Source of the DNA: Fulvivirga aurantia
GTDB taxonomy: Bacteria > Bacteroidota > Bacteroidia > Cytophagales > Cyclobacteriaceae
Length of the DNA stretch: 5,766 nt
NCBI RefSeq assembly: GCF_009711475.1
Contig: NZ_SMMD01000694.1
Location: forward strand, 1 to 5,766
Direction: 5' to 3'
Of this stretch, positions 1-5,765 are shown in pieces (position 1 is the stretch's first letter; every line of letters starts with the position of its first letter). The position numbers were made by a program, and so were the translations under genes. A model generated the notes under the pieces. The model did no database searches, had not been told where the DNA came from, and was given only the letters and a program-made list of their open reading frames with translations.

Positions 1-755
1 ATAGACCTGGGAAATACTCTCATTGAATAAACGAGAAATTTGGTCAAAGGGCCGGGCAAAACTGTAGATTTCTTACCCAAAGCCTTGAGCACCGGTTTAC
101 AAATGTCTTCCGGTTTGAGCGCAATGTCCATTTGCATGTTGGCACGCTGAGCAAAACCAGTATTTACAGGGCCGGGTGCTACGCTGAGCACATCTACACC
201 ATGCGGTTTTAGCTCATGATACATGGCCTCCGCCAGAGATTGTACATAGGCCTTGGTAGCTGCATAGTTAGCGGCAAATGGTGCTCCCTGAAAACCCACC
301 ATACTACTGAGAAGTATAATTCCACCTTTTTTCTGACGCACAAATTTATCCGCAAAATGATGTGCGAGCCTTAATAAAGCGCCACAATTGACCTGCAGCA
401 TATCCATTTCATCCTTGGCGGTCGAGTTTTTTATTTCTCCTGATGTACCAAAGCCAGCAGCGGCCACCAGTAAGCTTATGTCGATGTTACCACACTGTCC
501 AATCAGTTTTTCGACTTCTTCCGTGTTAGACAAATCTGCAGGTATAACTTTCGCTTCAATACCATATGCTTTGTTAAGGCTCTCAGCCAATTCGTTTAAT
601 TTATCCTCACTTCGGGCGGTAAGCACTACGTTTAAATTACATTGTGCGATAGCATCTGCCAGGGCGCGGCCAATGCCGGATGACGCCCCGGTTATGAGTG
701 CCCAATCGCCATATTTATGTTTTATTTTATTTTTAAGTGATTGAGAAATGCTCAT
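1..755 (-). CDS. Short-chain dehydrogenase/reductase (SDR), C-terminus cut by window edge
   Basis: Reading leftward from an ATG at 755, 251 codons run to the window edge without a stop, so only a short C-terminal piece should be missing (relatives are about 255-270 residues). It is a classical SDR with a Rossmann fold: TGASSGIG cofactor loop at residues 22-29, AR at 47-48 (suggesting NADP(H)), DL at 74-75, then the tetrad N123, S151, Y164 and K168 (YAATK), and PG at 194-195. It resembles the DltE/COG0300 branch and presumably oxidises or reduces a carbonyl/alcohol in the cytoplasm; the substrate cannot be read from sequence. The usual NNAG motif is AAAG at 98-101. The start codon overlaps the upstream gene's stop as ATGA (752-755), which fixes the start and implies translational coupling with the membrane protein before it. 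Confidence 0.93.
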   Translation of the reverse strand, partial: MSISQSLKNKIKHKYGDWALITGASSGIGRALADAIAQCNLNVVLTARSEDKLNELAESLNKAYGIEAKVIPADLSNTEEVEKLIGQCGNIDISLLVAAAGFGTSGEIKNSTAKDEMDMLQVNCGALLRLAHHFADKFVRQKKGGIILLSSMVGFQGAPFAANYAATKAYVQSLAEAMYHELKPHGVDVLSVAPGPVNTGFAQRANMQMDIALKPEDICKPVLKALGKKSTVLPGPLTKFLVYSMRVFPRS

Positions 756-1171
756 AACATAGACTTGTAAGACAATTCATAGAGGCCAATCAACCATATG
801 ATCGTCCACATGATGGTACGGTACCAATTTACTTTTACTAAATCGCTGGCGCGAGAAATGGGTACATCGTCATTGGTGATTTTATTGTGAAGCGGAACTG
901 CGAAAAAGAAAGTGTTGACCCATACCAACACAACCAGTATGGCTGAGATAATATGAAAAATGTGAATTTGATAGAGTATCTGATAAGCGATGATGCCTAC
1001 CTGAGCAAACATCAGCGGAGCTACAATTACCGTAATTCTTTGTTTGTATGATTTATGCCATCTGTTGAGGTCAACTTTTACGTAGTAACCAAAACCGGGG
1101 TAGACTATGAGCTGCGTCATCCAGATGAGAACAACCAGACCAAAATCTATCATTGAGCGCCACATTTCCAT
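752..1171 (-). CDS. Small four-helix membrane protein, uncharacterised (distantly DUF1772-like)
   Basis: This 139-residue protein has four hydrophobic segments at about residues 8-24, 46-66, 71-91 and 119-134, so it is an inner-membrane protein with almost no soluble part. Polar or special residues near the helix ends look like conserved sites: W38-H39, P52, N86, the VPLHN motif at 92-96, and NWYR at 115-118. The VP-x-N motif followed by N-W-x-R resembles the DUF1772 (anthrone oxygenase-like) membrane family. That link is a pattern impression only and the function is unknown. It is the first gene of a leftward pair, and its TGA stop overlaps the SDR start by ATGA. The ATG at 1171 is the most upstream usable start. 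In-frame Met codons also occur at residues 3 and 7. No Shine-Dalgarno is seen, as is normal for Bacteroidota. Confidence 0.85.
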   Translation of the reverse strand: MEMWRSMIDFGLVVLIWMTQLIVYPGFGYYVKVDLNRWHKSYKQRITVIVAPLMFAQVGIIAYQILYQIHIFHIISAILVVLVWVNTFFFAVPLHNKITNDDVPISRASDLVKVNWYRTIMWTIIWLIGLYELSYKSML

Positions 1172-1210
1172 GCAGAATCAACCATTATCTTAGATTAATG
1201 TTTAGATGAT
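1172..1210. promoter_or_regulatory. 39-bp divergent spacer, must hold both operon promoters or leaders
   Basis: The ATG of the leftward membrane-protein gene (1171) and the GTG of the rightward hydrolase gene (1211) are only 39 bp apart. The spacer is AT-rich and contains TTAGAT twice, at 1190-1195 and 1202-1207. I see no convincing Bacteroidota promoter (TAnnTTTG with an upstream TTTG) on either strand, so the promoters are inferred from gene arrangement. With so little room, the two promoters must overlap each other or extend into the opposite coding sequences, which would favour co-regulation of the arms. Confidence 0.4.
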
Positions 1211-2011
1211 GTGCTGCATTATAAAATACATAATCACTCACCTAACGCCACCTGGATCATATTTCTACATGGCGCTGGCGGTAGCAGTGCCGCCTGGAAC
1301 CAACAGTGGGAGGCTTTTAAAAATGATTATAATTTATTGGCGATCGACCTGCGCGATCATGGGCAGTCAAAAAATATAGAGCCTGAGAAAAAGCGCTACT
1401 CTTTTGATTTAATCGCCCGTGACATCATACTGGTGATAGACCACTTAAAGATTGAGCGAGCGCACTTTATCACGCTCTCGTTTGGTAGCGTACTTATACA
1501 AGACCTTAGTATGAGAAAGCCGCAATTGGTAGATCGGGTGGTGATGGCAGGTGGTATTTTTAAGGCAAACTGGCTGGTCAAAGGGTTTGTGCATCTCGCC
1601 AGATTTTTCAATCTTTTTCTCAGCTATCCTCAAATGTATAGCGTGTTTTCTTATTTGCTCATGCCTAAAAAAAGGCACCAACTTTCCAGAAGAGTTTATC
1701 AGATTCATGCCCAGAAGATCACAAATAAAGAGTATCTCAAATGGCTGGGGCTGTATTCTACTTTTTTTATGACGCTCAGGAGATTCTACAATCAGGACAT
1801 AAACTTTCCAGCCCTGGTGGTGATGGGGGAAGATGATTTTGTGTTTTTGAAAGCGGCCAAACGCTTTACAGATAAGCATGAAAACGTAAACCTAAAAGTT
1901 ATACCCAAGGCCGGACATATCTGTAATATTGACAATCCAAAATCGTTTAATATCTTGGTGAAAGAATTTCTAACCACCCCTGCATCAACCACGCAACGTG
2001 TAGCCGTATGA
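1211..2011 (+). CDS. Alpha/beta-fold hydrolase
   Basis: This 266-residue protein has the alpha/beta hydrolase layout. The oxyanion-hole motif FLHGAGG is at 18-24, DLRDHGQS at 46-53, and the nucleophile elbow T-L-S-F-G at 88-92 with S90 as nucleophile. A lid region follows at about 118-190, then the acid loop MGEDDF at 205-210 (D209 most likely) and the catalytic histidine in AGH (H236). The triad is complete, so it is probably an active esterase, lipase-like enzyme or C-C bond hydrolase on a small substrate. No signal peptide is visible, so it is likely cytoplasmic. The elbow starts with Thr instead of the usual Gly, and DLRGHG reads DLRDHG. The GTG start at 1211 is chosen because an in-frame TAA lies at 1196-1198 and the nearby ATGs (1206, 1209) are in another frame. 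Its stop overlaps the next gene by ATGA. Confidence 0.93.
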   Translation: MLHYKIHNHSPNATWIIFLHGAGGSSAAWNQQWEAFKNDYNLLAIDLRDHGQSKNIEPEKKRYSFDLIARDIILVIDHLKIERAHFITLSFGSVLIQDLSMRKPQLVDRVVMAGGIFKANWLVKGFVHLARFFNLFLSYPQMYSVFSYLLMPKKRHQLSRRVYQIHAQKITNKEYLKWLGLYSTFFMTLRRFYNQDINFPALVVMGEDDFVFLKAAKRFTDKHENVNLKVIPKAGHICNIDNPKSFNILVKEFLTTPASTTQRVAV

Positions 2012-2445
2012 CCGAACTGATCTTAACCCGATATATTCACTTTTTAGGTATTATGATTGTCTTTGCCATGGTGGTGGTTGAGTTTGTGCTTATTCAGAAA
2101 CAGGTGAGCAGAAAGTTGGTGAAAAAGCTTTTTGTAATCGATGGTATTTATGGCTTAAGTTCGCTCATTGTAGTTGCGGCTGGTTTATACCTTTGGTTTG
2201 GTACGGGCAAGCCTGAGGCTTATTACAATCAAAATGGGCTGTTTCATGCAAAAGTTGGCCTTTTCGTACTGGTAGGTATCTTGTCGCTATGGCCTACTGT
2301 TTTTTACTTTAAGAATAGAAAAGGAGCCTCTGATGATGTAATTACGATCCCATCAAGAATTAAGAAAATAGTATTGGTAGAGCTGGTTTTGCTGATTATT
2401 ATCCCGGTTTTGGCCACACTTATGGCACAAGGAGTCGGCCTTTAA
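2008..2445 (+). CDS. DUF2214-family small membrane protein
   Basis: This 145-residue protein has four predicted membrane helices at about 9-29, 48-64, 79-100 and 121-140. It shows the pattern I associate with DUF2214: R8 and H11 at the start of helix 1, E25 in helix 1, D45-x-x-Y48-G49 before helix 2, a Tyr/Asn-rich loop YYNQNGLFHAK (72-82), and LSLWPT (92-97) in helix 3. The family is uncharacterised. The buried His, Glu and Asp could bind a cofactor or ion, but this is inference. The start overlaps the hydrolase stop (ATGA at 2008-2011), so it is translated as the second gene of a coupled pair. Its TAA stop lies in a TTAA shared with the stop of the convergent gene. Confidence 0.88.
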   Translation: MTELILTRYIHFLGIMIVFAMVVVEFVLIQKQVSRKLVKKLFVIDGIYGLSSLIVVAAGLYLWFGTGKPEAYYNQNGLFHAKVGLFVLVGILSLWPTVFYFKNRKGASDDVITIPSRIKKIVLVELVLLIIIPVLATLMAQGVGL

Positions 2446-2460
2446 CGGGCTCTTTTTTTT
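2429..2460 (+). terminator. Probable intrinsic terminator for the hydrolase/DUF2214 operon
   Basis: A stem of about 8 bp, including two G-U pairs, can form between 2429-2436 (AAGGAGTC) and 2448-2455 (GGCTCTTT). The loop is 11 nt, and the tract 2453-2460 is eight T. It straddles the DUF2214 stop codon and lies inside the last codons of the convergent leftward gene, where the T-tract encodes its basic Lys/Arg tail. The stem is weak, so the call is tentative. Confidence 0.42.
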
Positions 2461-2939
2461 ACTGATTTATTGAGCCACCTGCCGAAACGATTCCAGAAGT
2501 AATTTTGGCTCCAGTTCCAAATTCCGTAAAATCCGGGTTTTACAAAGCTATCGAGCTGCATGGTCACCACAGTTTTATCACTTTTTTTCTCTGTCCAGAA
2601 TTGTAATCTGGCAGGCCTTATCCACCGCATAGAAAGAAAATAACTGCCATATAAATACTTGAGATCACGGTAGTTGGGTTCTATTTTACCAAGCACTCCT
2701 GTAAAAGACATAAATGGGCCATGGTGAGCATTAAAAACACCTTCTTCAAAATCTTTTTCCTGATCGGGTGTGCGAGCAAATTCTACACGATATGGCCATA
2801 TCTGGTTGTCAGTAAAGGTTTTTGGGTCATTTAACCACTCCCAGATGGTTTCTTCTTTTTGATATACATCATACGTTTTTCTGATGGTGTGTACCTTAAA
2901 ATCTGCAGGTAGAGGTTGGTGGGTTTTTAGACTTAGCAT
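2442..2939 (-). CDS. START/SRPBCC-like (Bet v 1 fold) protein, uncharacterised
   Basis: This 165-residue protein has no signal peptide. The segment VYQKEETIWEWLNDPKTFT (25-43) matches the strand-then-helix opening of SRPBCC/polyketide-cyclase-like proteins (xxx-a-e-x-VW-x-x-l-x-d-p). Alternating strand-like stretches follow (51-56, 78-87, 97-106, 109-117, 122-132). A long aromatic and basic C-terminal helix (about 136-163, rich in Trp, Tyr and Phe, ending KKRAR) closes the fold as in START domains. Such proteins bind hydrophobic ligands in a cavity. The ligand here is unknown, and the tail could touch membranes. The ATG at 2939 is the only possible long start, because an in-frame TAA (2940-2942) directly precedes it. 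It appears monocistronic, converging on the DUF2214 gene with a 4-bp overlap. It fits a lipophilic-substrate theme with the neighbouring SDR and hydrolase, but it is transcribed separately. Confidence 0.82.
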   Translation of the reverse strand: MLSLKTHQPLPADFKVHTIRKTYDVYQKEETIWEWLNDPKTFTDNQIWPYRVEFARTPDQEKDFEEGVFNAHHGPFMSFTGVLGKIEPNYRDLKYLYGSYFLSMRWIRPARLQFWTEKKSDKTVVTMQLDSFVKPGFYGIWNWSQNYFWNRFGRWLNKSVKKRAR

Positions 2940-3081
2940 TTAATCATTTTGTCAGAAAACAACCCTATGAGTCCAAAAGTTATGGCAAGGCACATGACAG
3001 ATGTCAGCTTCTGTCTTGATCAAGCTCAGTAGAATTAGGTGAAAAGAGCTGGAAATTTGATGTAAAGAAAATTTCTACACC
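2940..3081. promoter_or_regulatory. Divergent intergenic region with two palindromes, upstream of the universal stress gene
   Basis: This 142-bp spacer separates two divergent starts (2939 leftward, 3082 rightward), so it should carry both promoters. It contains an inverted repeat, TGACA-GA-TGTCA at 2995-3006, and a perfect 10-bp palindrome, CTTGATCAAG at 3015-3024. Alternative pairings exist between GACAG (2996-3000) and CTGTC (3011-3015), and between AGCTT (3006-3010) and AAGCT (3022-3026). These may be operators or a structured leader. I cannot assign clean -7/-33 promoter elements. ATTTGATG just before the usp leader is only loosely promoter-like. Confidence 0.4.
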
Positions 3082-3918
3082 ATGAAAAACATCATAGTAC
3101 CTGTCGACTTTTCAAAACAATCTAAGTATGCCCTGGAGCTGGCCTTGCAGATCGCAGACAAAAACAATTCAGAAATTGAAGTCATCCATGCGGTTGAATT
3201 TCCTGTGGGTGGGGTGATAGACCCCATTGGTATGGCTCCACCTCAGGGGTACGACAAAGAGTTTTTAGACCTTCTCAAAAGTAAGGGTGAGGAGCGAATG
3301 GATGCTTTTCTTGGAGGTGTTGATACAGAGAAACTCACCGTTTCTGTAGTTATAGGCAACCCGTATCGTACCATCGTGGATAAGCTACTGGAAGAGGAGC
3401 ACGACCTGATCATCATGGGTACCAAGGGGGCTTCCGGCTTGAGAGAGTTCTTTATAGGCTCAAATACTGAAAAAGTAGTAAGAAGAGCCAGCTGTCCTGT
3501 AATGACGGTGAGAGAATCGATCAATGTAAATACCATAGACCATATTGCCTTTGCTACCGGAGGCATGGAGGTGTCAGAAAGTCTGATGAACCAATTGAAG
3601 CAGTTGCAGGAGTTTTTCAATGCCAAAATACACATGGTGAGAATCAACACACCCGGCAACTTTGAGAAAGACAGTGTGGCCTATCCAGCTTTACAAAAGG
3701 TGGCGGATCGCTACATGCTTCAAAACTATACGATCAACGTCTACAACGATATGTATGAGGAGGAGGGGATCATGGCTTTCGCTGAAAAAGTGAATGCCGA
3801 TATGATCGCTATGGGAACTCATGGCCGAAGAGGATTTGCCAAATTGCTAATGGGTAGCCTCACAGAAGACGTAGTAAACCATGCCAATAAACTCATGTGG
3901 ACTTACCACTTCGATTGA
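3082..3918 (+). CDS. Universal stress protein with two tandem Usp domains
   Basis: This 278-residue cytoplasmic protein has two UspA domains in tandem (about 1-144 and 151-278). Domain 1 begins IIVPVDFS with the usual nucleotide-contacting Asp (D9) and has the ATP-binding signature GTKG-N9-GS at 113-127, followed by the typical RRASCPVMTV strand. Domain 2 keeps the same signature (GTHG...GS, 245-259). Its opening strand is IAFATGG, with Thr in place of the Asp, and its last strand is LMWTYHFD instead of CPVMTV. One site may therefore bind ATP differently or serve mainly as an internal dimer partner. Such tandem Usp proteins are common in Bacteroidota and are linked to stress survival; the direct partner is unknown. 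The gene looks monocistronic, with a 142-bp upstream spacer and 103 bp to the next gene. The ATG at 3082 begins the first beta strand directly, so the start is secure. Confidence 0.95.
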   Translation: MKNIIVPVDFSKQSKYALELALQIADKNNSEIEVIHAVEFPVGGVIDPIGMAPPQGYDKEFLDLLKSKGEERMDAFLGGVDTEKLTVSVVIGNPYRTIVDKLLEEEHDLIIMGTKGASGLREFFIGSNTEKVVRRASCPVMTVRESINVNTIDHIAFATGGMEVSESLMNQLKQLQEFFNAKIHMVRINTPGNFEKDSVAYPALQKVADRYMLQNYTINVYNDMYEEEGIMAFAEKVNADMIAMGTHGRRGFAKLLMGSLTEDVVNHANKLMWTYHFD

Positions 3919-4021
3919 TCGGTTTTGGGCTCAATATGACAATAATCATTTTGTAACCCATTGAATATCATGATAATATATCAGTTGTGGAGGCATATTG
4001 AGGTAACCAAATGCCACTATC
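3919..4021. promoter_or_regulatory. 103-bp spacer between usp and tonB-like genes, with a palindrome
   Basis: This AT-rich gap should hold the terminator of the stress gene and the promoter of the TonB-like gene. It contains a perfect 10-bp palindrome, TATCATGATA (3966-3975), and an ACAA-N8-TTGT inverted repeat around 3939-3954. No strong GC-rich hairpin with a T-tract follows the usp stop, and no clear TAnnTTTG box is present. Confidence 0.3.
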
Positions 4022-4801
4022 ATGTTACCCCTACAAAAAGAATACGTAAACAGATTAAAAGTAAGCCATCGCAAAACCAAAGCACAGCGACAGGCCGAAG
4101 TAGTCTCTTATCTCATTGCGCATAAAAAGCGTTCCTACAAAAAATTCAAAGCTGACGTAAAACTGTACTTTAGTCTAGGTTTGATGCTGAGTTTAGTCGT
4201 TGTAATTCTTCTCTTTGAATGGAAAACCTATGACAAGCAAGAGCTGGTAGAGATAGTGCAGGCAGGAGCTACTACCGAATCACTGATAGAAATACCGCTT
4301 ACCAAGCAACCTCCACCACCACCAAATAAGATAGTGCAGCAGCCCAATATTATCGAAGTGAGTGAGGAGCAATTGGTAGAAGATATTACAGTCGATTTTG
4401 ACGTTGAGATTACTGAAGAAGAAGCCATCAGTTATGAAGAACCAGTAGCGATTGAAATGGAAGAACCAGTCGAAGAAGTAGCAGAAGAAATTTTCACGAT
4501 CGTAGAAGATCCTCCAGCACCAGAAGGGGGGCTACAGGCCTTTTTTAAGTATGTGGGGGAAGAAATTAATTACCCTGCCGGAGCCAGACGCTTAGGTATT
4601 GAGGGAAAGGTTTTCGTGCAGTTTGTGGTAAATACAGATGGCAGCCTGACTGATGTGGTGGTGATTAAAGGCATTGGTGGAGGTTGTGATGAAGAGGCGA
4701 TTAGAGTTATAAAAAACGCACCTCACTGGGCGCCAGGTAAGCAAAGAGGGCAGCCGGTGCGAGTAAGAATGATGATACCCATATTCTTTACCCTGGGGTA
4801 A
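4022..4801 (+). CDS. TonB-like energy transducer (TonB C-terminal domain protein)
   Basis: This 259-residue protein would couple proton-motive force from an ExbB/ExbD pair to TonB-dependent outer-membrane receptors. Residues 1-47 are a strongly basic cytoplasmic segment. Residues 48-65 are the single membrane helix, followed by FEWKTYD (65-71), a motif typical of Bacteroidota TonB proteins. The periplasmic linker has a run of five Pro (97-101) and a very acidic stretch (112-170) with two EEPV repeats. The TonB C-terminal domain spans about 173-259: YPAGARRLGIEGKV, FVVNTDGSLTDV, GGGCDEEA (219-226), then APHWAPGK and the closing strand. No exbB, exbD or receptor gene is adjacent, so it is an orphan that must use partners encoded elsewhere. 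The ATG at 4022 is the only start preserving the basic tail; an ATG at 4011 is out of frame. The basic tail is longer than in enterobacterial TonB, but this is common in the phylum. Confidence 0.93.
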   Translation: MLPLQKEYVNRLKVSHRKTKAQRQAEVVSYLIAHKKRSYKKFKADVKLYFSLGLMLSLVVVILLFEWKTYDKQELVEIVQAGATTESLIEIPLTKQPPPPPNKIVQQPNIIEVSEEQLVEDITVDFDVEITEEEAISYEEPVAIEMEEPVEEVAEEIFTIVEDPPAPEGGLQAFFKYVGEEINYPAGARRLGIEGKVFVQFVVNTDGSLTDVVVIKGIGGGCDEEAIRVIKNAPHWAPGKQRGQPVRVRMMIPIFFTLG

Positions 4802-4818
4802 GTATCGGTTCCTTACTC
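4796..4818. terminator. Possible hairpin between convergent tonB-like and lysR genes
   Basis: GGGTAAG (4796-4802) can pair with CTTACTC (4812-4818), giving a 7-bp stem with one G-U pair and a 9-nt loop. The stem contains both genes' stop codons. On the + strand it is followed by a T-rich but interrupted stretch (4822-4831); on the - strand there is no T-tract. It may act as a weak shared terminator. Confidence 0.33.
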
Positions 4819-5718
4819 AAAGTTTTCTTTGATCACTTGCTCTTTGTGCTCCTCGATGTGCGCAATGAGCGCTTCACCTGCCGGAGATAAACTCTTGCCC
4901 GAAGACCAAACGAGATTCCAGCTGGTCTTTACTGGGAGTTGCTTAAGGTTGACAGTCCGTAAATAATCAAGTTCTAATTCATGCCTTAATCCAATTAAAG
5001 GCATAATTGAGACACCGAGACCAGCCATTACAGCCTGTTTTACAGCTTCATTTGAGGTAAGTTCCATTTTACGCACAGGAGTGATCTGATGTTTTTCCAG
5101 ATATATCTCCATAGCCATTCTGGTAGCAGAACCTTTCTCTCTAAAAATCCACGGATATTTATTCATATTCTTTACCCTAAACTGATTTATTTTATCGTAA
5201 TACTGTCTTCCGCAAACCAGGTGAAGCACATTCTCCATAAGCTCAATTTTATTAAGCTTTAGCTCTGGTAGTACCGACACCAAGGCAAAATCTGTACTGT
5301 TATTGGCCAGACTTTCTACCACCAGTTGCTTATTGGTAACGTCTACATTGATGTCTACATTGGGGTGTTGGTTTACAAACTCTGTGAGAAAGTAGGGGAT
5401 TACATACTTACCCGTAGACACCGAGGCAATTTGTAACTTACCTGTAAGCAATCCTTTGTACTGATTGGTAGTATCGTTGATGAGCTCCGCCCCCTCTAAA
5501 AGCTGCTCAGCCAATGCACTTATTTGTTTGCCAAAATCAGTGACAAAAAGCTTTCTTCCGATCACTTCTGTAAGGGGTATATCAAATTGTTCCTGCAATT
5601 TTTTGAGCTGAATTGATACCGCTGGCTGTGTTAGGAATAACGATTCTGCAGCTTTTGTAATACTCTGATATTCAACGACTTTGGTGAATACTTTCAGTTG
5701 GTGTAATGTGTAGTGCAT
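4813..5718 (-). CDS. LysR-family transcriptional regulator (CbbR/CysB-like)
   Basis: This 301-residue protein has the normal LysR length. The N-terminal winged helix-turn-helix (about 3-62) contains SITKAAESLFLTQPAVSIQL, with the recognition helix at TQPAVS (30-35). A linker helix (about 63-88) leads to a periplasmic-binding-protein-like effector domain (about 91-295) with GKLQIASVSTGKYVIPYFL and a REKGSATR segment that resembles the ligand loop of CbbR-type regulators. The usual LF-x-R after the wing helix is replaced by LTEVIGRKLFVTDFG. It should bind DNA as a tetramer and respond to a small metabolite, unidentified here. The ATG at 5716-5718 gives the standard MxYTLxQL start. The gene faces away from the right edge, so its target is probably the divergent gene just beyond. 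Upstream repeats at 5716-5765 fit autoregulation. It converges with the TonB-like gene across 11 bp, with no functional link implied. Confidence 0.94.
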   Translation of the reverse strand: MHYTLHQLKVFTKVVEYQSITKAAESLFLTQPAVSIQLKKLQEQFDIPLTEVIGRKLFVTDFGKQISALAEQLLEGAELINDTTNQYKGLLTGKLQIASVSTGKYVIPYFLTEFVNQHPNVDINVDVTNKQLVVESLANNSTDFALVSVLPELKLNKIELMENVLHLVCGRQYYDKINQFRVKNMNKYPWIFREKGSATRMAMEIYLEKHQITPVRKMELTSNEAVKQAVMAGLGVSIMPLIGLRHELELDYLRTVNLKQLPVKTSWNLVWSSGKSLSPAGEALIAHIEEHKEQVIKENFE

Positions 5719-5765
5719 AAATGTTAGTTTATGAATACCATAAATATATTAAATAAAAATTTATG
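5716..5765. promoter_or_regulatory. Putative LysR operator: four alternating TTTATG/CATAAA half-sites
   Basis: Immediately upstream of the LysR start are CATAAA (5716-5721, including the start codon), TTTATG (5728-5733), CATAAA (5739-5744) and TTTATG (5760-5765). The central pair forms a dyad, TTTATG-N5-CATAAA, which contains the LysR-type T-N11-A motif with symmetric arms (TATG-N5-CATA, 5730-5742). The outer pair forms CATAAAT-N13-ATTTATG (5739-5765). LysR regulators usually bind one such dyad plus a second site near the divergent promoter. The region is AT-rich, so some matches may be chance. Confidence 0.45.

Noticed and set aside
388..744. Open frame of 118 codons on the + strand
   Set aside because: It is antisense to the SDR, whose - strand frame has the full motif set. 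The + frame product is Ser-rich and lacks any recognisable domain.
1190..1207. TTAGAT direct repeat in the divergent spacer
   Set aside because: Two six-base matches in an AT-rich 39-bp stretch are too weak to call an operator.
1445..1879. Open frame of 144 codons on the - strand inside the hydrolase gene
   Set aside because: It is antisense to a gene with a complete catalytic triad. The product shows no domain and has no upstream signals.
3015..3024. CTTGATCAAG considered as a Crp/Fnr-type box
   Set aside because: The Fnr consensus needs TTGAT and ATCAA separated by four bases. Here the arms overlap with no spacer.
3243..3659. Open frame of 138 codons on the - strand inside the Usp gene
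   Set aside because: It is a low-complexity Ser-rich shadow of a clearly real tandem Usp coding sequence.
2941..3954. 12-bp sequence TAATCATTTTGT present in two intergenic regions (2941-2952 and 3943-3954)
   Set aside because: One or two shared 12-mers are expected by chance in a window this size, and the flanks do not match, so it is not evidence of a shared operator.
3919..3965. Terminator after the stress gene
   Set aside because: No stable hairpin followed by a T-tract could be found by eye.
4011..4049. 13-codon frame starting 11 bp before the TonB-like start
   Set aside because: It is out of frame, very short and overlaps the real start. It could affect translation but nothing supports it over chance.
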